Positions 7,241-14,744 of a stretch of 36,546 nt of DNA are shown piece after piece. This DNA is from Bacillota bacterium (GTDB lineage: Bacteria; Bacillota; Clostridia; Peptostreptococcales; Anaerovoracaceae): the NCBI GenBank assembly GCA_017438285.1, contig JAFRVY010000024.1, forward strand, positions 1-36,546, written 5' to 3'. Below the pieces are notes generated by a model, which was given only the letters and a program-made list of their open reading frames with translations, did not search any database and was not told the origin of the DNA. Both the position numbers and the translations under genes were made by a program. How positions within the stretch are numbered: the stretch's first letter is position 1; every line of letters begins with the position of its first letter.

Positions 7241-8734
7241 ATGAAAATCAATATCGACAAGGAAAGCAAAATACCGGTCTATCTGCAGATCGCTGACCAG
7301 ATCAAGGCGCAGGTCCTCAAGGGGACGATCACCGGCGGCTACGCGCTGCCGTCCGAGCGCATTCTGGCAGCGGAGCTTGACGTGCACAGGAACACGATCA
7401 CCAAGGCGTACCACGAGCTCAAGGCAGAGGGGCTGGTTTCTTCTTCTCAGGGCAAAGGCTACCGCATCGATCTCAGGCAAAAGGAAGAGAAAGCGGCGGA
7501 CGAACCGGATGAGACCGCCGCAAAGCGGCTGAGAAAATCCGTCAACTGGGAAGCCCTCATGAGAGACGAGTACGCTGTATTTGACAGCGAGTTCGACGCC
7601 ATCTACAGCAAAAGCTTTGACAGCGGCGTTATTTCCTTCGGCGGAGGCGTCGCAGCCAGAGAGCCATACAAGGCGGAAGAACTGGCGGATACCTTTGAGA
7701 GTATTTTCAAATCGGACAGGAAAGAAGCGTATTTCTACGCACCGTATCAGGGCGATCCGGAGCTGCGAAAGGAAATCGTCAAGTTCATGGCCACAAAGGG
7801 TATCAAGGTGGATCCGGGTAATATCCAGATCTTTTCCGAGAACAATCAGGCCATCGACTTCATCATGAGTCTTATGCTCAGGAAGGGGGACAAAGTACTC
7901 ATCGAAGAGACCACATCGCCGGACGTATTCAGAACCATCAGAGTCGCGGGCGGTGAGCTTTTGACCATTCCGATGGATGAGGACGGCATCATATGCGACA
8001 ATCTGGAGGCGCTCATCGAAAGCGAGAAGCCGGCTTTCATCTATGTGGGCTCCAGCTTCAACAATCCGACGGGCGCGATCCTTCCGCTGGAACGCAGGCA
8101 AAAGCTTCTGGATCTCTCCTATAAATACCGCATACCAATCATCGAAGAGGATGAGGGGTCGGAACTCTATTACGACATAGAGCCTGTACCTTCGATCAAA
8201 TCCATGGACACGGGCGATAATGTCATCTATATGTATTCGCTTTCGCTGACCATGGTGCCCGGCGCGGGCATATCCTTTGTCGTCGCTGATAAGAACATCA
8301 TCAGACGGTTTGGGGACATGATGTCCCTGCGGCTCTCGAATCCCGAGTGGGCGGCGCAGATGGTGACGCTCGAATACATGAAGAAGGGTGTCTTCGCGGA
8401 GAGACTCGATCTATTCCGCAGAGTCTGCAGGGAGAAGCGGGATCTCATGTGCGAGTTGATCGACAGATTTGCAGATGAATATGAACTCGAGTACAGCAGA
8501 CCGAAAGGCGGGGTATATCTATGGATCAAGCTGCCCCACTGGATCAACGCGCGCAGGCTGCTCGAACAGACGCAGAAACTTGGCATGACCTTCGTGCCGG
8601 GACGGCTGTTCTATCCGCAAAAAGCCCACGGAGACGACCATATCAGGCTGAACTTTTCCTATCCGAGTCTGCAGCAGATATGCAACGGCGTGGAGATCCT
8701 GGAAACAGCACTGGCACACGAAAAAACAAAGTAA
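7241..8734 (+). CDS. MocR/GntR-type regulator with aminotransferase-like domain lacking the PLP lysine
   Basis: A 497-residue protein. Residues 5-75 are a GntR winged helix (IPVYLQIADQIKAQVLKG, ALPSERILAAELDVHRNTI). Residues 130-490 are a fold-type I aminotransferase domain like that of MocR regulators such as GabR and PdxR. FNNPTGAILPLERR and the C-terminal HIRLNFSYP are conserved. The Schiff-base segment, usually (T/S)FSKTLxPGLRLGY, here reads YSLSLTMVPGAGISF: the Lys is Leu336 and the phosphate-contacting Arg is Gly343. The Tyr of the usual DDYDSE element is replaced in EEDEGSE. The protein therefore probably cannot form an internal aldimine and is likely a DNA-binding sensor, not an enzyme. 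It starts 4 bases after the upstream stop and sits just upstream of the arginine deiminase genes, in the same direction. Confidence 0.9.
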   Translation: MKINIDKESKIPVYLQIADQIKAQVLKGTITGGYALPSERILAAELDVHRNTITKAYHELKAEGLVSSSQGKGYRIDLRQKEEKAADEPDETAAKRLRKSVNWEALMRDEYAVFDSEFDAIYSKSFDSGVISFGGGVAAREPYKAEELADTFESIFKSDRKEAYFYAPYQGDPELRKEIVKFMATKGIKVDPGNIQIFSENNQAIDFIMSLMLRKGDKVLIEETTSPDVFRTIRVAGGELLTIPMDEDGIICDNLEALIESEKPAFIYVGSSFNNPTGAILPLERRQKLLDLSYKYRIPIIEEDEGSELYYDIEPVPSIKSMDTGDNVIYMYSLSLTMVPGAGISFVVADKNIIRRFGDMMSLRLSNPEWAAQMVTLEYMKKGVFAERLDLFRRVCREKRDLMCELIDRFADEYELEYSRPKGGVYLWIKLPHWINARRLLEQTQKLGMTFVPGRLFYPQKAHGDDHIRLNFSYPSLQQICNGVEILETALAHEKTK

Positions 8735-8832
8735 CTGGCACTTGATTGGATGTGCCGATTACTTTTATATTTAAACTGACAATAGTTCAACAGTTATTTC
8801 TTAGTTATTTATAGGAAAAGGAGAATATAGTT
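8735..8832 (+). promoter_or_regulatory. Control region upstream of arcB
   Basis: This contains an inverted repeat GGCAC (8737-8741) / GTGCC (8752-8756) with a 10-base centre. It could be a weak terminator or an operator. A CTGACA at 8776-8781 resembles a -35, but no good -10 lies at the right distance. No ARG box or cre-like site is visible. The region is AT-rich and ends in the AAAAGGAGA Shine-Dalgarno of arcB. Confidence 0.35.
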
Positions 8833-9831
8833 ATGGCTGTTAATTTGAAAGGTAGAAGTTTTCTCACACTGATGGATTTCACTCCGGAGGAAATCAGATA
8901 TATGCTGGATCTGGCTCATGATCTGAAGGCCAAGAAGAGAGCCGGACTTCTCGGAGACACTATGAAGGGAAAGAACGTAGTTCTGCTTTTTGAGAAGACT
9001 TCAACGAGAACAAGATGTGCTTTTGAAACAGGCGCACTGGAAGAGGGAGCACACGTAACATTCCTCGACAGCAAGTCATCACAGATGGGCAAGAAGGAAT
9101 CACTGGAAGACACAGCTAAGGTACTGGGAAGATTTTATGACGGTATCGAATACAGAGGATATGACCAGAAAGTCGTAGAAGACCTGGCTAAGTATGCCGG
9201 CGTTCCTGTATGGAACGGACTGACTGACGTGGATCACCCGACTCAGATCCTGGCTGACCTGCTCACTATCGAAGAGCACGTTGCTAAGCCGCTGAGAGAC
9301 TGCAAGGTCGTATTCGTAGGAGACGTTAGAAACAACATGGCGTATGCATGGATGTACGGCTGCGCTAAGATGGGAATGCACTTCGTAGCTTACGGACCGC
9401 AGGAACTTTGCGATCAGGTAGACGCTGACGTCGTTGCAAGAGCAAAGGCTGTAGCCGAAGAAACAGGCGCTGTCATTGAAGTAAGATCAGACGTAGAAGC
9501 CATCAAGGGCGCTGACGTTCTGTACACTGATATCTGGGCATCCATGGGTGAAGAAGACCAGATTCCAGAAAGAGTAAGAATGCTCACACCTTACAGAGTA
9601 GATGAAGCAATGATCGAAGCAACAGGTAACGAAAACGTTATCTTCATGCACTGCCTGCCTTCATTCCACGACTTCGAAACTACAATGGCAAAGAGCCAGA
9701 TGGAACTCGGATACGACATCCGCGAGGTCACCGACGAAGTATTCAGAAGCAGACACTCAAAGGTATTCGATGAGGCTGAAAACAGAATGCACACTATCAA
9801 GGCTGTAATGGTAGCAACTATCGGCAGATAA
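8833..9831 (+). CDS. arcB: Ornithine carbamoyltransferase, catabolic by context
   Basis: A 332-residue enzyme interconverting citrulline + phosphate and ornithine + carbamoyl phosphate. The carbamoyl-phosphate loop STRTR is at residues 57-61 ([13 protein letters not shown]). The ornithine-site motif HCLPSFHD starts at H273, and [10 protein letters not shown] supports the family. The length matches catabolic and anabolic forms alike. The catabolic assignment rests on its position immediately before arcA and arcC, where citrulline made by ArcA is phosphorolysed and the carbamoyl phosphate passed to ArcC for ATP. The Shine-Dalgarno AAAAGGAGA is strong. The next gene's Shine-Dalgarno begins 14 bases after its stop. 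Confidence 0.96.
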   Translation: MAVNLKGRSFLTLMDFTPEEIRYMLDLAHDLKAKKRAGLLGDTMKGKNVVLLFEKTSTRTRCAFETGALEEGAHVTFLDSKSSQMGKKESLEDTAKVLGRFYDGIEYRGYDQKVVEDLAKYAGVPVWNGLTDVDHPTQILADLLTIEEHVAKPLRDCKVVFVGDVRNNMAYAWMYGCAKMGMHFVAYGPQELCDQVDADVVARAKAVAEETGAVIEVRSDVEAIKGADVLYTDIWASMGEEDQIPERVRMLTPYRVDEAMIEATGNENVIFMHCLPSFHDFETTMAKSQMELGYDIREVTDEVFRSRHSKVFDEAENRMHTIKAVMVATIGR

Positions 9832-9857
9832 TCAACTTGATATTCAGGAGGTTAAAC

Positions 9858-11078
9858 ATGATACCTGGAATCCACAACTATTCAGAAATTGGCAAGCTGA
9901 ACAAGGTTCTGCTTCACAGACCGGGATTGGAACTGGAAGCCCTGACTCCGTCAACGATGGAGAGACTGCTCTTTGATGATATCCCTTATCTCAAGGTTGC
10001 GCAGGAAGAACACGACGCGTTTGCCAAAGTTTTAAAAGATAACGGCGTAGAAGTTGTTTACTACGTCCAGGAGACAGCAAAGGCTCTGAAAACACCAGAG
10101 CTGCAGCAGAACCTGATCGAGGATTTTCTCGATCTCTCACTGATCACATCACAGGGCATGAGAGAGAGCCTGATCTCTTATCTCATGACATTCGAGCCTG
10201 AGGCAATGGTTGCAAAGCTCATCGCCGGAATCAAGAAGAATGAGGTGCCTTCAGATGAAGTACACTCCCTCATGGACCTGATCCACGATGACTATCCGTA
10301 CGTTTCGGATCCAATGCCGAATCTGTACTTTACCAGAGACCCGGGTGCCTGCGTAGGTGACGGAATCAACATCCACCACATGCACACGCAGGAAAGAAGA
10401 AGAGAATCTCTGCTTCTGAAATATGCTTTCAAGTACAACAGAGATTTTGCAACGGAAGAGAACAAGCAGTGGTATGATCTCTCCGACGATTATTCCATCG
10501 AAGGCGGAGACGTGCTTGTACTTTCAAAGGAAATGGTAGCTATCGGTCTTTCACAGAGAACTACCATTGCAGGAATCGAATGCTTCGCAAGACATCTTCT
10601 CAAGGATTCACCGTTCAAGAAGGTTCTGGTATTCGATATTCCTAAGACAAGAGCGTTCATGCATCTCGACACGGTATTCACCATGATCGATTATGACAAG
10701 TTCACGATCCATCCTGAGATCGAAGGACCTCTGGGCGTATACGAAATCACCATGGGGAAGGGCGGAGAGCTCAAGTTCAACGCAATGAAGGACGAACTTC
10801 AGAACATCCTGGCTATGGAACTGGGACTTCCGGCAATCGAACTGATCAGATGCGGAGGCGGCGAACTCCTGGCAGCACAGAGAGAACAGTGGAACGATGG
10901 TTCCAACACACTCTGCATCGCTCCTGGAACAGTTGTAACTTATGAGAGAAACTATGTTTCCAACGAGCTCATGGACAAGAAGGGCATCAAAGTCCTGACG
11001 ATTCCGAGCGCTGAGCTTTCAAGAGGAAGAGGCGGCCCAAGATGTATGAGCTGCCCTGTAAACAGAGTTGATCTTTAA
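9858..11078 (+). CDS. arcA: Arginine deiminase
   Basis: A 406-residue cytosolic enzyme converting arginine to citrulline and ammonia. Guanidine-binding segments FTRDPGACVG and EGGDVLVLS are present, and the catalytic cysteine is C396 in GRGGPRCMSCPV at the C-terminus. The chosen ATG at 9858 has AGGAGG at 9846-9851. An upstream in-frame TTG at 9837 would place the Shine-Dalgarno inside the coding region. The length equals that of known arginine deiminases. It is the second gene of arcB-arcA-arcC. The order with arcB first is less usual than arcA-arcB-arcC. Confidence 0.97.
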   Translation: MIPGIHNYSEIGKLNKVLLHRPGLELEALTPSTMERLLFDDIPYLKVAQEEHDAFAKVLKDNGVEVVYYVQETAKALKTPELQQNLIEDFLDLSLITSQGMRESLISYLMTFEPEAMVAKLIAGIKKNEVPSDEVHSLMDLIHDDYPYVSDPMPNLYFTRDPGACVGDGINIHHMHTQERRRESLLLKYAFKYNRDFATEENKQWYDLSDDYSIEGGDVLVLSKEMVAIGLSQRTTIAGIECFARHLLKDSPFKKVLVFDIPKTRAFMHLDTVFTMIDYDKFTIHPEIEGPLGVYEITMGKGGELKFNAMKDELQNILAMELGLPAIELIRCGGGELLAAQREQWNDGSNTLCIAPGTVVTYERNYVSNELMDKKGIKVLTIPSAELSRGRGGPRCMSCPVNRVDL

Positions 11079-11098
11079 TTCATTAGTAGGAGATAAAT

Positions 11099-12052
11099 AT
11101 GTCAGATTGTAAAGGAAAAATTGTAATAGCACTGGGTGGAAACGCACTGCAGGAAGGTAACGGAAATGCAACTGCGGAAGCCCAGCTGGAAGTAGTAAAG
11201 AAGACCACTGAGAAGGTTGCCGAGATCAGCGGTATGGGTTATGAGATCGCAGTCGTTCACGGCAATGGTCCACAGGTGGGACGTATCGTAATGGCAAGCG
11301 AAGCTGCGAAGGATGTTACGCCTGCAATGCCGTTTGACGTTTGCGGCGCAATGTCACAGGGATACATTGGATATCACATTCAGCAGTGCCTGCTTTACGC
11401 TTTGAACAAAGAGAACAGACACGTTCCTGTCGTTACTGTAGCTACGCAGATGATCGTCGATGAAAACGACCCTGCTTTCCAGAATCCGTCAAAGCCGATC
11501 GGCCCGTTCTATACTGAAGAAGAAGCAAAAGCTCTCGCAGAAGAAAAGGGCTGGTCTGTCATCGAGGATGCCGGAAGAGGTTGGAGAAGAGTCGTTGCAT
11601 CGCCTAAGCCTTTGCGCATCGTTGAGATCGAAGCCGTAAAGCAGCTTTGGGATAATACCATCGTCATCACTTGCGGCGGCGGCGGAATCCCTGTCGTTGA
11701 GAAACCGGACGGACATCTGGAAGGCGTTGCAGCAGTCATCGATAAAGATTTTGCTGCAGAGCTTCTCGCTGAACAGGTTGAGGCAGATGTTCTCATGATC
11801 CTCACCCAGGTTGAAAAGGTTTCCATCAACTACAAGAAACCGGATCAGCAGGATCTGGATCATATGACCCTGATCGATGCCGTTAAGTACATGGAAGAGG
11901 GACAGTTTGCTAAGGGAAGCATGCTTCCTAAGGTTGAAGCGGCAATGAAATTCGTAAGAATGTTCCCGAACAAGAAAGCAATCATCACTTCCCTGGACAA
12001 GGCAATTGATGCTCTGGAGGGAAAGACTGGAACAGTAATCACGTTCAACTAA
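11099..12052 (+). CDS. arcC: Carbamate kinase
   Basis: A 317-residue amino-acid-kinase-fold enzyme that transfers phosphate from carbamoyl phosphate to ADP, the ATP-yielding step of the deiminase pathway. KIVIALGGNALQ near the N-terminus, VVHGNGPQVG, PIGPFYTEEEA and VVASPKPLRIVE are family signatures; ITCGGGGIPVV and DKDFAAELLAEQ complete the nucleotide site. The Shine-Dalgarno is AGGAGA, 5 bases before the ATG. Spacing to arcA (20 bases) and to the following lyase-like gene (13 bases) shows a single operon. Confidence 0.97.
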   Translation: MSDCKGKIVIALGGNALQEGNGNATAEAQLEVVKKTTEKVAEISGMGYEIAVVHGNGPQVGRIVMASEAAKDVTPAMPFDVCGAMSQGYIGYHIQQCLLYALNKENRHVPVVTVATQMIVDENDPAFQNPSKPIGPFYTEEEAKALAEEKGWSVIEDAGRGWRRVVASPKPLRIVEIEAVKQLWDNTIVITCGGGGIPVVEKPDGHLEGVAAVIDKDFAAELLAEQVEADVLMILTQVEKVSINYKKPDQQDLDHMTLIDAVKYMEEGQFAKGSMLPKVEAAMKFVRMFPNKKAIITSLDKAIDALEGKTGTVITFN

Positions 12053-12065
12053 AAGAGGTGATAAT

Positions 12066-13403
12066 ATGAAACAGACCGCGAAAGAGTTCATCTCGTCAAT
12101 AGGCGTCGATAACATGCTCTATGACGAGGAAATCACGGCGAGCATAGCTCACGCACATATGCTCAAGCAGAATAAGCTGATTTCAAGCGAGGAATGCGAT
12201 CAGATAGTAGATGGTCTGAAAAAGGTGCTTGCTGATCTCGAAGCCGGCAAGGTTGAATTCAAGGTCGAATACGATGATATTCACGGATGCATCGAGGCGC
12301 AGCTTGAAGAGAAGATCGGCGCTGTCGCAAAGAAGTTGAACTGGTCGAGAAGCGTTAACGATCAGGTCGTTATCGACACGAGACTCTTTTTGAGAGAGGA
12401 AAACAATCTAATCAGAGAATCTCTTAAAGAACTGCTGGATACTCTGGAAATGATGGCGAAAGAGCACGTGAACACGATTATGCCAGGATACTCTCATCTG
12501 CAGAGGGCACAGCCAATCACACTGGCTTACCACCTGCTCGCGTACTATCAGATGTTCAGCCGCGATCTCAAGAGATTTGAGGATTGCCTGGAGCGCATCA
12601 ATGTAATGACTCCTGACAGCGGCGCACTGGCCGGTACTGTCTGGGAAAGTGATAGAAACAGAATGATGAAGGAGCTGAAGTTCAACTCCATCCTTCCAAA
12701 TGCAATGGACTCTGTTGCTGACAGAGACTTCGGAATGGAATTCATCAGCGATTGTTCTATCACGATGATGCACCTTTCCAGATTCTGTGAGGATCTGATC
12801 CTGTGGAGTTCTGTTGAATTCGGATTTGTCGAGATGGATGACGCATTCACGACGGGAAGCAAAGTCCTGCCGCAGAAAAAGAATCCGGACGTTGCCGAGT
12901 TGATCAGAGGCAAGACAGGAAGAGTATACGGCGACATGATCAACCTGCTGACGATTTTCAAAGGCCTGCCGATGTCATACAACAGAGACATGCAGGAAGA
13001 TAAATATGCTCTTTTGGATGCAGCAAACACAGTAGAGTCCTGTCTGGATATGTTCGTCGAGATGATCAAGAATATAAAGATCAACAGAGGCGATATGCAG
13101 AGAGCAGCTAAATACGGCTACATGAATGCAACAGAACTGGCAGGTTATCTGCGTTCAAAGGGTATCGAAGCAGACAAGCAGGAAGAGATCATTGGCAACG
13201 TCGTCCGTTACGCGATCAACCACGGCAAACCTGTTGAAGAGTTGTGGCTGGATGACCTGAAGCAGTTCTCACAGTCCTTTGACAGCGATGTTTACGATAA
13301 GATTGCAATCAGAAATGTAATCGAATCGAAAAAATCAACTGGTTCCACTTCTTTCGACGAAGTTAAGAAGCAACTGGATGACATTGCAAAATCAAAGAAA
13401 TAA
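12066..13403 (+). CDS. Divergent argininosuccinate-lyase-like protein in the deiminase operon
   Basis: A 445-residue member of the fumarase/aspartase superfamily, clearly paralogous to the argH product encoded downstream (shared MPG-Y-(S/T)HLQRAQP, LPNAMD-VADRDF, YNRDMQEDK, PQKKNPD). Differences from a standard argininosuccinate lyase: the N-terminal W-x-GRF segment is absent. The HTxRSRNDQ element reads NWSRSVNDQ (residues 92-100), so the second Arg is Val97. The GSS signature of the mobile loop reads GSK (264-266), retaining Ser265 but replacing the next Ser with Lys. It may lyse a different N-succinyl substrate, favour the reverse reaction, or be inactive. It has an excellent Shine-Dalgarno (AGAGGTGAT) and is the last gene before a strong terminator. 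Confidence 0.85.
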   Translation: MKQTAKEFISSIGVDNMLYDEEITASIAHAHMLKQNKLISSEECDQIVDGLKKVLADLEAGKVEFKVEYDDIHGCIEAQLEEKIGAVAKKLNWSRSVNDQVVIDTRLFLREENNLIRESLKELLDTLEMMAKEHVNTIMPGYSHLQRAQPITLAYHLLAYYQMFSRDLKRFEDCLERINVMTPDSGALAGTVWESDRNRMMKELKFNSILPNAMDSVADRDFGMEFISDCSITMMHLSRFCEDLILWSSVEFGFVEMDDAFTTGSKVLPQKKNPDVAELIRGKTGRVYGDMINLLTIFKGLPMSYNRDMQEDKYALLDAANTVESCLDMFVEMIKNIKINRGDMQRAAKYGYMNATELAGYLRSKGIEADKQEEIIGNVVRYAINHGKPVEELWLDDLKQFSQSFDSDVYDKIAIRNVIESKKSTGSTSFDEVKKQLDDIAKSKK

Positions 13404-13423
13404 ACCGCATAACTAAATCATTG

Positions 13424-13465
13424 ACACCGGAACCTCGTTTGGGCGAGCCGTTCCGGTGTTTTTTT
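13424..13465 (+). terminator. Strong intrinsic terminator of the arc operon
   Basis: ACACCGGAAC (13424-13433) pairs with GTTCCGGTGT (13450-13459), extended by CTCG/CGAG inside (13434-13437 with 13444-13447). Seven T's follow at 13459-13465. Confidence 0.95.
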
Positions 13466-13473
13466 GTTATAAT
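13465..13473 (+). promoter_or_regulatory. Extended -10 promoter fused to the terminator T-run
   Basis: TG-T-TATAAT, with the TG at 13465-13466 and TATAAT at 13468-13473. There is no convincing -35. The expected start (about 13480-13481) is only 2-3 bases before the ATG at 13483, which has no Shine-Dalgarno, so the mRNA is predicted to be essentially leaderless. Confidence 0.6.
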
Positions 13474-13482
13474 GAACGTATT

Positions 13483-14610
13483 ATGAAACTCTTTGAAGAA
13501 TATCCGTACATAGAGGACGAGAGAATCGTCCTGAAAAAAATGACACTTGATGACGCGGACGCACTTGCTGAGTTCGCCGGCAATGAGAAGGTATACAGGT
13601 ATCTGCCGACTTTTTTGTATGAGCAGAAGTATGAAGATGCCGTCAAGGCCCTGGCGAAGATGGAGGAAGAGTGCTTCGACACAGGCGAGTCTATTATCAT
13701 GGGTATCTACTACAAACCCGAGAACTGCAGAATGATCGGCATCGCTGAAATATACAATTACGAAGAGACAAAGGCAAAGGCTTCTATTGGATGCCGCATC
13801 AGTGATGCCTGGTGGGGCAGAGGCATCGCCACTGATGTCATTAAGCTTCTCAGGGACTATCTGTTCACCACAGATGTCAAGACCATCACAGCGCACATTA
13901 TGACCCAGAACAAAGCATCTGCAGGAGCCGCCAAGAAGAACGGGTTTCTCTGTAAATATCCGAATACTTATGGTGACTGGGGGTTCAGCGAGCTCACGAA
14001 TGCTGACAAGTACGTCTTCAAAAAGGAATGGCTGAGCGGCGAAGGACTCACAGTTGATGAGACCGGTGCGCAGCAGCTGAAGCAGGTCAGCGTGGAGCAG
14101 TTTGTCATGGCATATGAGACGGATCACGACCGGATTCGCGCAATTCTTCCTGATGGCTATGAATCGCTTCGGCCGGTTCTCCGCATTAACGCCGAAATAC
14201 GTGACAATAATGTGGTGTACATCGAGTTCAATACACCGGTCGCCGCCGACGGCAGGAGAGGCTGGCTGAATCTGGCAAACTGGAAGAGTACGCGGGATGA
14301 GATCACATTCGAGCGTTTGGCTGACGGTGCGGTAACGATCAGATCTTTACCTTTGGATATCACCTTTAAGGGAACCGGAAAAGAGGGCGGATGCCCGGCG
14401 GAAAACGATAATGACGGCTGCTATTATCTGAAGTATGAGGATGGCATCCTCAGAGATACTGAATTTCGTCCTGCTGAGAAGATCGATGCCAACAAGGAAT
14501 ACTGTGACTGCTCATTTGAGTGGCATACAACGGACATTCCTGCGGCGTTGATTCCATGCAAATGCATACTCGGTGCATACAAAGTCAGCTTCCAACGCTA
14601 TCCAAATTAG
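13483..14610 (+). CDS. GNAT acetyltransferase (RimJ/RimL type) with an extra C-terminal domain
   Basis: A 375-residue protein. Residues 1-180 are a GNAT N-acetyltransferase of the RimJ/RimL type, acting on a protein N-terminus or small amine. The acetyl-CoA pyrophosphate loop is [11 protein letters not shown] (110-120), followed by [21 protein letters not shown]. Residues about 195-375 form a second globular domain ([40 protein letters not shown]) faintly like acetoacetate-decarboxylase-fold proteins; I hold that loosely. The start at 13483 matches the family N-terminus. An upstream in-frame GTG would lie within the terminator. It is a single-gene unit between two strong terminators. Substrate unknown. 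Confidence 0.8.
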   Translation: MKLFEEYPYIEDERIVLKKMTLDDADALAEFAGNEKVYRYLPTFLYEQKYEDAVKALAKMEEECFDTGESIIMGIYYKPENCRMIGIAEIYNYEETKAKASIGCRISDAWWGRGIATDVIKLLRDYLFTTDVKTITAHIMTQNKASAGAAKKNGFLCKYPNTYGDWGFSELTNADKYVFKKEWLSGEGLTVDETGAQQLKQVSVEQFVMAYETDHDRIRAILPDGYESLRPVLRINAEIRDNNVVYIEFNTPVAADGRRGWLNLANWKSTRDEITFERLADGAVTIRSLPLDITFKGTGKEGGCPAENDNDGCYYLKYEDGILRDTEFRPAEKIDANKEYCDCSFEWHTTDIPAALIPCKCILGAYKVSFQRYPN

Positions 14611-14620
14611 ACGATTTCCA

Positions 14621-14652
14621 AAAAAACAGCGACAAAAGTCGCTGTTTTTTTA
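14621..14652 (+). terminator. Intrinsic terminator after the GNAT gene
   Basis: AAAAAACAGCGAC (14621-14633) pairs with GTCGCTGTTTTTT (14638-14650) around an AAAA loop, with a long T-run. The A-rich 5' arm means it could also act on the opposite strand. Confidence 0.95.
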
Positions 14653-14661
14653 TTTTAGGGG

Positions 14662-14697
14662 TTGATTTATATACGCAAATATGTATAATCATTCACA
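14662..14697 (+). promoter_or_regulatory. argG promoter with an ARG box over the -10
   Basis: TTGATT (14662-14667), 16-base spacer, TATAAT (14684-14689). Overlapping the -10 is TATGTATAATCATTCACA (14680-14697). It agrees with the ArgR/AhrC operator pattern TNTGNATWWWWATNCANA at all fixed positions except one of the central W's. ArgR bound here would block RNA polymerase when arginine is plentiful. No argR gene is in the window. Confidence 0.75.
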
Positions 14698-14744
14698 TGG
14701 ACTTGTATTTATTGCCGTATAAACCAATTCCAGGAGGAGAGAAA

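Noticed and set aside
13421-13426. Perfect TTGACA before the GNAT gene
   Set aside because: It lies 41 bases from the TATAAT and is part of the terminator stem, so it cannot serve as its -35.
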